This document shows, piece by piece, positions 23,201 through 35,100 of a stretch of 64,000 nucleotides of DNA; position 1 is the first letter of the stretch, and every line of letters begins with the position of its first letter. The DNA lies in assembly GCF_028453695.1 (NCBI RefSeq), contig NC_135774.1, positions 22,072,001 to 22,136,000 on the forward strand, given 5' to 3'. The translations under genes were made by a program, and so were the position numbers. Origin of the DNA: Augochlora pura (lineage: Eukaryota > Arthropoda > Insecta > Hymenoptera > Halictidae). The notes under the pieces were generated by a model. It worked only from the letters and a program-made list of their open reading frames with translations, had not been told where the DNA came from and ran no database searches.

Positions 23201-26200
23201 CGAAATATATATATACATATTACGCTGTTGTTCACTGTCCAATGAGTTTATATGTATGTATATACGCGACGACGCGCCCGTATATATATAGATATAACGG
23301 ATACGTATAGATGATACATGGCTCCTCTAGAAAATGCATATTGGCAACCTTGGTTCCTGTCTCGCTTTTCTAACCGAACCCGCCGTGGTTTGCTTTTTAG
23401 GGTGAGAGGCCTCGCGTCTTGCCCCGCGACTTTCAGACCAGTATACATACTACTACTACACTGATCGAACAGCCCTGAATACCCGAACGAACATCTTACT
23501 CTCCCGCTGCTCCTTCATTCGGTCGCGAACGAATTTCTTGTCTCGCTTCTGCTAGACTCGCCAGACAACTTAGCCGTCGATATCGTTTCGCGATCCCTGT
23601 TTTCTGGTCCATAGACTTTCGACGCTTGCTGAAGCTCACTATGTAAAACTATTAACCAAATGTCGAACGACTGAATCAGCTTTACGCAGCCAGCGCGAGA
23701 AGCTTGTACTGTATCATTGCGGGATCGTCTTCCCTTAACCGCTTCAACACCTGAGATCGGAAACACAAAGAACTTTCTCTTTCAGCTCGGCGGAGAATTG
23801 ATCGAGGCGTGCTCGCGTCGCGAAACGAATTCGAAATGAATCGAAACGTGTCGACGTTGAGAACGGTAGGGAAGTTAACGATCGTGTCGGTACGGGGGAC
23901 AAGACATCTTTACCCTGAAGAGATCAACCATGGCGGAATACGGGTAATGCTTGGTCTAGTTAGCCCAACGATTCAAATCTCCTCTATGCCCGATGACACG
24001 TACTCTAACTCCGCGGATCGCGGTGTCATTGTATAAATTGCCATTCCCGTTCGTCCGACAGGTGATACTCGGTAATCGCATGGTAATCCGGAAGGACGGA
24101 TAGATCTTGCCGCGTGTCGATTCGATCGCGGGCGGATCCTCGTCGTCGATTGTGTTCTATTCTGTGTGTGCGCGTGTGCGTGTGCGTGTGTGTGCGTGTT
24201 GGTCCTGCTTTCCGTTTAGTCGCGGCGAAACCGCTCTTGTTGCATCAAATACAGCTTTGTATACTATATATAACCCTTCATTGTACTCTTCTGTTTTATT
24301 TTTCTGATCCGTTGGTCGCGCGCAGCTTCTGCCGCGTATCCTCCGTTATTTCGTCCACGATCGCGCGACACGAGATTTATCCGTCCAGCCGAGGAACCGT
24401 CACGCGAGAAAAGAATTCGTGTTTCGGGTTCGCGTTCTCGCGGTTCGCGGTTCGCGTTCTCGCGGTTCGCGTTCGCGTTCGCAGCCGCGCGAAACCACCG
24501 CGGTGATCGGAGAGACACGGGGGAAAAAAAACGAGAGAGAGAACGCAAGAATAGAACGAAAAGTACGGTTTGGAAAGAAGAGAGGAAGGAAGATCGTGGG
24601 CTGTTCTGTTGCAGCTGACGGACAGATCATGGTCGACTACGAGGACGAGTTCGATGAATTCGGGGACTCAAAGTGCTCGCTGTGCCAGCGCAGGTTTGAG
24701 GAGCAAGGTAAAATCCTCCCCTTCGACCGCCAACGATCGAACGTGTTTTCCCACATCGAAGATTATTTCACGTTGCGCAAAACACCAATGTAGAGACAAG
24801 CCGTAGTAGAATGGTGGGAGAGACAGGACCAAGCTTACCAACTCGTGAGACAGGCCTAGAGAATTCTCGAGACCTCGATGCTTCCCAAAATTCTGCTTTT
24901 ACTCCTTCTTCGCATCTTCCTTGACAGTTCCTCTGTGTTTTTTACCCCGCGAGCTCCCTCCACGTACGGTCCACGTACACCCCCTCGATGTGTTCGATCT
25001 CGATTTCGATCTTGATTCGCGCAACGCCCGCGCCCCCTCCGACCAACATCGAACTGTGTCTGTCTCGCAAAAAGTAGAGGCGTTTTTGGGAAGCATCGTA
25101 CCGATCGACGATCCTCTCCACCGACGATTCGCTGGTTCCCCCGACAATTGCACGCGCCCGATCGAAGTCGCGAGAGCAAAGTTTATCGGAACGAAGGGGG
25201 AAAGCGGAGCGAATCGTCGGTGCAGAGGTGGTCGAACACCAGCGCCAGAGCGCACCGATCGCCGCGTCGAGCGATTGAACCAGGCGTGGACGATCCCCGT
25301 TCGGCCACCGTCCTAACTCCGTCGAGAGTGCGCCTACGCCACGCCCCACAGAAGGGTTTGAAAATTTGAGCCGCGCTGTCCAAGGGTCTTACGGGGTCGC
25401 TGCGCCCGCGGCATTTAATCGCTGGACGAAGCGTCGCGTTACAGAACGTTAAGAGAGATTAGCATTCGGACTGTATGTACATGGTAATTAGCGTTGTTGA
25501 ACCCACCCACACGTTTCTCCCGTATACGAGTACGTACGTACGTACGCCGTATTGTTCATCGGACACCGTGGTTCGATTATCTTGGCGAACGTTTGTTTGA
25601 ATCATTTGGCCTACGCTTCGCTTTACGCTTCATTCTATTCCCAGTTGTTGTTGTTCTTTTCTGTCCATGCCGCAAAGATACCGATACGACGTATAATCTC
25701 TACTCTGTAGCCGACACCGTCCTCGACGAGAAATTTCGTAGCGATCCAGGACCGAGTTCGATCGACGACGAGCCAAACATCGTCGTCGCTTCCTCCCCCA
25801 ATGTCCTCTCTCTGACTCTCTACACATTTTATTAACCCGTTTGTTAGTCCGTTGTTAATACCGTTGCTAGCTCGGTCGTTAGCCAGTTCGTTAGCCCGAC
25901 CGTCGGCCCGCTGTTGGCCGAAGACGAGTTTCGTTCCGTTGGTTGAGTCGTTTATTTTGCGGTAGCTCGTCGAGCATCGTCGCCATCGAACGAAAAGAGA
26001 AGCGAGAAGCAGCGAAGCTTGCGAACGCAGTTTTCGTCCCCGCCTCGCATCGCGCGCTCTCGGTTTACAGCGCGTCGCGCGGACACCCTGCTCGGACGAC
26101 CAGCTTCCTTCGCCCTGGAACTTCCACCAACCGACCACCCCCAACCCCCCCCCCCCCCCCCCTTTGACGTTTACGCGTTCGATGGTACCATTTAGCTCGG

Positions 26201-27341
26201 CTTTGAAACGCTTTCGCGAATGTGGAGCTTCACTGCGGAAAGTTGGCGACACGACCGTGTCCTCTCGTCCCATCTCTTCTTCTTTTTCTGGTCCTGGTTT
26301 TTTTCAATAATTTTTTTTTTTCGTTAATCTTTGTTCGATGGTTCGTTCAGTTTCCCCCCACCCCCGCAAGCTGATTTTCCACCGGGAGCTCGCGAGGAAC
26401 CCGCGCGCGCGCGCGCGTCTCGCGGATTCTCGGACGTAACTCTCCCTCTCTGTGTGTTCTATCGATCGAAAATCGACCGAGGAACGTGTTTTCGGTGAAG
26501 CCGCGAACAGTTTCCAACCTCGAAACGACGACACGCGACGGGCACCGGTTTGGGACGGGGCTGAGACGATGGGGTAGGGTCGCGAGGCGACGACGGATTC
26601 GCGAACAAAAGCGAGGAAAGCGACAACGACGTGCGCGCGACGACCGCTTTCATTCGACGCGCGATCTTTCTCGTGCAAAACGACAACAAGGCAAATATAC
26701 CTGAAACACCACTAACCGCTTTTCTAATTCCCGGTGAATAACTATCGCTCGCTCGCTCGCTCCGACGATCGAGGGAGAGGCACAATCGTAATGATCGATG
26801 CAATGCCGTGATAGGTAACTACAGCTGCCTGAAGGTGGATCTGATTTTCACGCGAGATCGTGCCTTCTACTTCACGACGGTCTTCATCCCGGGGATCATT
26901 CTGGTGACCAGCTCCTTCATCACCTTCTGGCTCGAGTGGAACGCGGTGCCGGCGAGAGTCATGATCGGTAAGCCTTCCAACTCTCGGCGCATCATTTAGC
27001 CAATTGTGTTCGACCTCTTCGATCCCCATGAGAGTGCCCGCTCGGGCCGGGAGCCCCACGGCCGTCCCGCTGAGAAAGAATCGATTCCGCCATGAGACTG
27101 CTACCTGGAGAAAGAAAGAGAGAGAGAGAGAGAGCGAAAGATTCACGCGCCGACGCCGACGTCGGAGCCCGGAAAATCTTCCTCCTTCGTCCGAGCTTTT
27201 TAACTTTTAACGAGCCGACGTCGTCGGAACGATGAAACAATCCGACGCGGCGCCGCGGCTGGGTAATTCCGCCGAGAAATAACGCGGCGTTGAAGATGCA
27301 TGGAACGAGGCCGAAGACGTAAAGTGCAATCTCTGGCTCTC

Positions 27342-27375
<34 letters not shown>

Positions 27376-27824
27376 GCGAGCGCATGTTGCTTCCCCTTTC
27401 CGTGTTGCCGGCATGATTAACCCGGACCAGCGAGGAAAACGTTGCACCGTGTATCATGAAAACATAAACTTTTCAATTACGTTTTGCCCCGTTGCGGATA
27501 AAGTTACGGGAAGCAAATGATCGACGATCTGTTCGCAGGTGTGACGACGATGCTCAACTTCTTCACGACGTCGAACGGTTTCCGGTCGACGCTTCCGGTC
27601 GTGTCGAATCTGACTGCCATGAACGTGTGGGACGGCGTGTGCATGTGCTTCATCTACGCCAGTCTGCTCGAGTTCGTTTGCGTGAACTACGTCGGCCGGA
27701 AGCGGCCGATGCACAATGTCGTCTATCGTCCCGGAGAGAATCCCGTGACCCAGGTACTTTTACGACACCACGCCCGCCAACAACACCTGCATATTCTATT
27801 CCTACACCTCTATCTATCTATCTA

Positions 27825-27867
<43 letters not shown>

Positions 27868-28379
27868 CATCTATCTATCTATCTATCTTTCTATCTTCTA
27901 ACTATCTATCCATATCTGTCTGTCTGTCTGTCTGTCTATATCTATTATATACGTTTCGTATTTTCTTCCTCTTTATTACGATTCTTTCGGTTACTTTGTT
28001 TCGTGTTCCGAAAAACGTATGCGAGTCAAGAGGTCCCGCGCGACGCTTCTTACATATCTCTCTTTCTAGAATTTTATACTTTATACGTTACCGTTTGATT
28101 AGACGCCGCCAGCGCGGCGGAAACTGTTGTCGCTCACTTTCTGTCGATTTTTGTCTTTGCCCCTCCCCCACCAAACACCCCCCCACGTTCCACACACGGT
28201 TTGTTGCTCGGTCTCACGGTATTGGTTTTCTCGCTTCTTGTTTCCCTTCTCCGTCTGTGTCTAATCGTGCTCGTTCACACCTTTCTGTTTGGAACGCGTA
28301 TTACCACCCCCTCACCTCTATTCTTTCGATCCAAAACCGTTTTCGTTCTTCTATTCTTCCAGTCGTTCTACCTATCGCG

Positions 28380-28430
<51 letters not shown>

Positions 28431-29406
28431 TTTCGAACGATCTCACCGCTTACATTTCTTCTTCTTCTTCTTCTTCTTCTTCTTCTTCTTCTACTGTCTG
28501 TATTTCTTCCACTTCTTCTTCACGCTGTGTCGTACCATGTTCTACTTCCGAATTGTCGCGGGGACATACCTCTTCTCGCGATGGACGGAAGTGGTTATTC
28601 GCGCCGGCGAGATTCGCAGAACTCTCGCGGATCCGACAGAGGCGACATCATTTATACACCGCAAATACGGCGCAAATGTGTGCCGGTCTCCACATGTCAA
28701 CACTACATAGCGTGTCTTCCATTTTTTTTTGTTTCTTTTTTTTCTTTGTTTTGAGACACGATCCCCAAAACACCGAGTGTGCGTGTTTCTTTGAGAATGA
28801 TCAACGGAGCACCTGTTTGCGCGAGAACCTCGTATTACATTTGTGTTTCTCCGCTGGTAGTCCGACGCGGAAGCGAGCGAGCCGGCGCGGTCGATGCCGG
28901 GAAACCAAAAGATCCGAAAAAAATTAGGTCAGGGTCTCCGGAAAATCAGAAGATCGGGAAACCAGAAAATCGGAAGGCCGGACACGAAAGGTTCGCCCGC
29001 TTCCGTCGACGATATCTCTCCGCCAAATGCATTTCTACTTTGCTCCCGTAACCCCGGACACGCGGTCGCATTGGAATTCACGTTCGAGATTCGCGTACAG
29101 GGGGTGTCGGATCGATCCTCGTGGCGAGCCTCGAGGATCGGAAAAGAACAGGTGAGGACACAAGTCGCTTCGAACGATCGTGGGACGGGTTCCGCAATCT
29201 CTTTCTATACGATTCGAGACAGGGCACGAATAAACACCGCGACGATCGAACCGGAAAGCAAACGGAAACGCGAACCACCCGACGACGGACCAACGAGAAT
29301 CCATCGTTTCCTGTACTCTCGTCGGACTCGGCCGAGGCTGCAATACTTGCATGTCTCTTCTATAGTTTCGCTCTGACTTCTCTGTCTATGTATCTATCTC
29401 TCTATG

Positions 29407-29463
<57 letters not shown>

Positions 29464-29748
29464 CTTTATCTCTATCTCTTTGACACACTTGGTTTTATCT
29501 CTCTCTTTCGCTCCATCAATCTCTACTCTGTTTACTCTCTGTTTTATGGTTAGTACATTGCGACCCCAGCAACGAATACACTTGCGTATCTCTTTTCCGT
29601 TCTTTTCTCTCAGAGATCTCGGTACATCTTTGTTGCACGGACGAGAAAGGGCTCCCAGCTCCGGTTTATCGGTCGCAATAGACCAAAAAGTCTTGTTGTC
29701 TTGCGTTGAAAACAACCGGATCGCGGAGCCCGAAATCGTTCTCTCTTC

Positions 29749-29802
<54 letters not shown>

Positions 29803-31738
29803 GTTTTCTCTTTGTTTCTCTCTTTTTCACCCGCTTCTTTGTTCGCGTTTCACTTGAGATCACAAGAAACTTGCCGACGAATACCGAGGATTGTCACGTC
29901 ACTGCTCTGCTGGCAGATCGTATTGTGTTTGTGTTCTTTGCATGTATAATTTGTCGAGAGTTTGTCGTGGCGATTGCGCGATGCGAGAAAGGCCTGAAAA
30001 TACCATCGGGAGGAGCGGGTACGCAATATCCCATCGACTCTCTCTCTCTCTCTCTCTTTTTCTCTCTGACTCTCTATCTATCTCTCTCTCTCTCTTTTTC
30101 TCTCTGACTCTCTATCTATCTCTCTCTCTCTCTCTCTTTTTCTCTCCCCGTCTGTGTCTTTCGAGCGAATCAGGACCGATAGGTGGAAGTGGAAAACCAA
30201 AACGGACGTCGTCGGACCCGCGTTTTCACTTTTCTCGTGAACTAGAGCAGCGCGTCATTGTTCTTTTCGATCGAATCGACAACTCGTGCCGCTAGAAAAT
30301 GAAAAGAAGGAATGGATCGAATGGAACGACGATGACGAGGGGATCGACGTGCTCGGTTAGATCGCGATCATAGCCAGCAAATCGACGGGGAAACGAGAAT
30401 CGATAAGCAGCTAAAAGAGATACGGAAACGACGTTCAAGGAACGATTAAGAAAAAAAATCTGCGGATGATGCGAGAGGAAGACGTACACGTTGTCACATG
30501 CAAAAACAAACATACACACACACACGCCCGAACATGATATACAGACAGAAGCAGACTGACATGAACGCACGTACACGAGCGTACAGACACACCCATACTC
30601 ACACGATTAGTAAGAATTTGGTTGGTGGAAATGTTGGTGAGTAAGTCTCTTTGTTTGGTGTCTGTGATGTTGCAGCGGCTCCCAGCGGTGCTCAGCAGGA
30701 TAGGGATAATATTGGCCAGCCCCTTGGTAAGACCCCCCATAGCATTAGGGCGCGGTCACGACTTGGCGCGTTCACCACGGAAACCCCTCTAATCGTTACG
30801 ATCTTTAATCGGACAAATTTCGTTCGCGTTTATCTTCGTCACGGCGTATGAACCGATTCGATCGCTCCGGCCAGCTACGCGATCGATCGTCGTTTCTTTA
30901 CCCGTTTACTTTACACCGATTTCCCATTTCCCATTTCCCATTTCCCGCTTCTGAGTTGTGACTTTTTCAATTCCCAATTTCCTGCGATCGATCGCCGACC
31001 GTCTGGCGGAGCCGATCCGAAGCGGAGGCGAGAGGACGATTCGTTTCCGAGGACATCGAGACAGACGATCCGGGGGATCGGTCGTTCGATCGTTTTTCAC
31101 TTTCTTGATTCCCCGCCGCGCGGGCCTATTTATACGCGGTAATATTTCGCGAGCAAGGGTGTGCGCCACGCGCGCGAGGTCTTAACCGCGTCCTAACGAA
31201 TCACACGACGCTCACACCTCTCCGCAAACACTTAGATACCCAAACACACGGACACACAGACATACACGAACACAAAGAAGGATACACGCCGCTAAAACAC
31301 ACGGGCAAAACACGCTCTCGTTCTCTCGCAGCCGTTCGAGAGAACGGACTACCTTTATCTTTCTGGCCCTCCTTCGCTTTCGCCTACTCGCCTACTCGCC
31401 TATTCGCCTATTCGCCTAATCGTCTAACCGTCTAATCGCCTTCGCTCTCTGCATTCGGTCCGAGGGACGCGTCGAGCGGGATGTTCGAAATGCACCGATC
31501 GGTTTACACCTGTCCTAATTGCCGCGAGCCTCTCGGATCGCGCAAAGATTTCGTTGATCAAGGAAAACGAACATCCCCCTCGACTCCTATCGAAACCTGC
31601 TCACCGACTGTATTCTCTTCGCCTTTGCGCCCATGCCATTTTTATCACCGTTCTCAGACTGTCTATCCTATCTCTCTCTCTTTTCTTTTCATTCGCTCTT
31701 TCTTTCTCTCTTTCTCTATCCCTCTCTTCCTCGCTCTC

Positions 31739-31778
<40 letters not shown>

Positions 31779-31890
31779 TTCTCTTTCTTTCTCTTTGTTT
31801 CTATCCATCTTTTTTTCTCTGGATGCAGACACACATCTGTTTCTTGCCGCTCCTCTCAACCTCCACTCCCTCTGGTCTTTCTCTCTCAGT

Positions 31891-31929
<39 letters not shown>

Positions 31930-32097
31930 CTAGATCTTTACCCTCTAATCTCCGTACTACTATTGCAACGGTGCATGATCGAAGCGCATGGATCCACGTG
32001 CAACGCAACCGCATCAAAGATTTCCAGGATGCCGCAAAATTCTTCGCGCGATCTCCCTGGATCGTATCACTTCTATGACTATCCCTATTTCTTTCAT

Positions 32098-32138
<41 letters not shown>

Positions 32139-35100
32139 GTCTATCTATCTCTTTCTTTTTCTGTCTCTATCTTTACCTGTCTCTCACTTTCTTTTCCCGT
32201 CGCCGACGATGAAATCAGTCTGAATCCCTCGTATCGCGGGAATAGCTACGCAGAAGGACGAATTTTGCGAGCACCCTGTTCGGATAAATAAGGTAGAAGT
32301 ACAAAAGTAGCCGAGCTGTAGGACGTTGTCTTGCGCCTGAAGCTAAAACTTGCGCCCTTGTCGCGATGACACGCGGCTTGGATTTACTATATTTCGAGAT
32401 CGATCTCTCGATCCTGTCGTTTCCGAAGGAAGCGCTCTCCCCGTTCTCTCTCTCTATCTCTATCTCTATCTCTCCTCCTTTATCTTTATCTCGACTTTTC
32501 TCTCTGCCTCTGTCCCTGTCTCTGTCTCTAACTCTGCCATTATCTCTGTCTCTGTCTGTGGCTCTGAACCTGTCTCTGCTTCCGTTTCCATACCAATCTC
32601 TATCTCTGTTTCTGTCTCTATCTCTGTCTCTGTCTCTGTCTCTGTCTTTGTCTCTGTCTCTGTCTTTGTCTCTGTCTCTGTCTTTGTGTTTGTCTCTGTC
32701 TATCTGTCTTTGTGTTTGTCTCTGTCTATCTGTCTCTACCCCCGCTTCTGCCCCTGCCACTTGCCTTTGCCTCCGCCTTTGTCACTGTCACTATCCCTGT
32801 CTCTGTTTCTGTCTCTGTCTCTATCTCTATCTATCTCTATCCCTGTCTTTATCCCTATCTTTATCTCTGTCTCTGTCCGTGCCTCTGTCTCTGGCCCAGC
32901 TCCTGTCCTCGTCTCTGACTCTGTCTTCGTTTCTGTTTCACACGTAAATCCAAAGCCGGCGACACCGTTTTGCATGAATCCGCAATTAGAGTCGATCGCA
33001 GAGAGATACGCTCCGATGTTCGTATCGCGCATCCTGTCGCATGCGGGACCGCATGAGACTGCATGAGAACCGCATGATACGCACGGACACGCACGGACAC
33101 GCACGAATCTATGTGGTATACTCTTACTTACGTATGTGATACGCGAGAGAGACAAGCACGAGCCGTGCGACGATTGCACGCTGCACTAGGCATGCTGTAC
33201 ATCGGGTGAGAGATACTTGGTTTCGATCACACACTGTACCTTGTCGCCTCGACGAGATGCTGACTTAACCCGATGTTAAATATCGTTTTTCGTTCGAGGA
33301 CCACGCGACGGATTCGACGCGACCGTTGCCAGAGTTATAATCCTTCCGTCTCCGCGACGATTCGGTCTTCTTCATTTCTCTCTCTCTCTTGTCGTGATTT
33401 CGTGCCGGTGATCAGGACGGACACACAGATATCCGGGGAACCGGGGTAAGAAGAGCAGTTCGATCGCTCGATCGGGCGAAACGGCGCGGGTGCGATCGAG
33501 CGATCGACAGCATGCGAGTAGTGTCGCGGCAGTGCGTGCTCCGAAAGTCGGCCGAAAGCCTGAGACAGGAAGGCAACCGATGTTGACGCTTCGCTTCAGT
33601 AACTACAGTTGATCTTGCAGTCCTTTTAGAGATAGCAAAGGAGAGTGTGCGAGGCTTGCGTCCTGCCCGTTTTACAATAACACGTGCCGACGTCGTTTCT
33701 CGTCGATATTTACGACGAGAGGATCCTCCGTTCTTACGACGGGCAACTTTTTTTTCTTCAATGTTTTACGTTCAATACTAATAATTTATACTCATCCGAA
33801 TACAAATAAATGCTTAACTACGTCGTATGCGGTTAGAGGCAACTAGGAGATAGATTATCTTGCATCATTTGATCATAAATAAGAAGACAACGAATTAATA
33901 AGTTCATCTCTTATCGTTTGATCTTTTATGATGGTCGTTTTACACCGACAAAATCGATATTTTTTCTCTTTTCTTTATTTTTTATTCGTCATTTCCTATC
34001 TTTTATTCTCGATTATTTATCAGTTTTCTTGATCGTGGAGGTCGGTGGGAAGACGAAACTACCGATTCGATCTGTCCCGGGAACGCACCTTACGGTCAAT
34101 GAGTCGAACTTACTCCGATCGTGCTTGACGCGTAGCATCAGCATAAGCATAAACGCATAAGCATAAGCATACGCATAAGCATAAACGCATAAGCATAACT
34201 ATAAGCATAAGCATAAGCTTTACGCAAAGACGGAGGATCGGAAAACTGCGCGAGGATCGGGGGGAAGAAGCAGTTGGTTCGAGAGACCAACGTCGCGGTC
34301 AACAATCACTAGGCCCTAGGATTCTGTACAGTTTGTTGTAGGAAGGGCCGATGTTCGCATCGAAGTCGATTGGAATCGATCGCAAGTCGCATTGGGACCA
34401 GGGATGCCACGGGACGGCGTCCCATCGATTTTCGACACATTGCCCTTCCCGGTCTCGCCTACTTGTGCTTTGCTGGGCGGCCCATCGCTACTCCCACTAT
34501 TCCCGCTGAGACTACCTGGCGGGACTATCAGGTGGTCGTGGTCCGGTGTAGCCATGAAAAGTCACTACGCAAGGAGTGGGTTGGCGACGCATGCGCGAAA
34601 GTCCCGCACAGCAACCCGCGGCATCTACCGGATAAAGGTAGAAGTTTTGCGTCGCGCCGCTATCGTAGTTAATGATAATGTTCAACCGGTAGACGGTCTA
34701 CGCCGATGTACGGGATCTCCGCTCGTTCGTTACCATCTCGCTCCTTAAACAGTGACTATTTGCGACTGCTTTGACTACGACCAGCCGGTAGTCCGGGGTT
34801 TGTACTGGCAACGGTGATCGGGACACCCGATGCCGCCCGGTCGACGCTCGAGTTCGATGCGCGACAGTCTAATATACAATACGTAGACGGTATACATTGT
34901 ACGGCATGTAATTCGTAAGTTATACATACACACAGAGGCACGAAAGTGTTGATTCGATATACATTGATCGTGTACCAACTACTTATTTAAGAGACGAAAC
35001 AACGATTCACTTTTCGACGAGTTCCTCGAGAAAGAGGTTATGCGTCGGCTGATCGATCTATCCGGACGCTATCGAAATCGGTATACTCACGCCTGTACGC

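Noticed and set aside
27492..28754. 420-codon open frame on the plus strand
   Set aside because: It runs through the real receptor exon in the wrong frame and then through ATCT, CT and TTC microsatellites. The product is low-complexity Ser/Leu repeat with no domain.
31633..33066. Several long Ser/Leu-, Val/Ser- or Asp/Arg-rich open frames on both strands
   Set aside because: All are translations of CT/CTGT simple repeats; hexanucleotide-like periodicity keeps frames open by chance.
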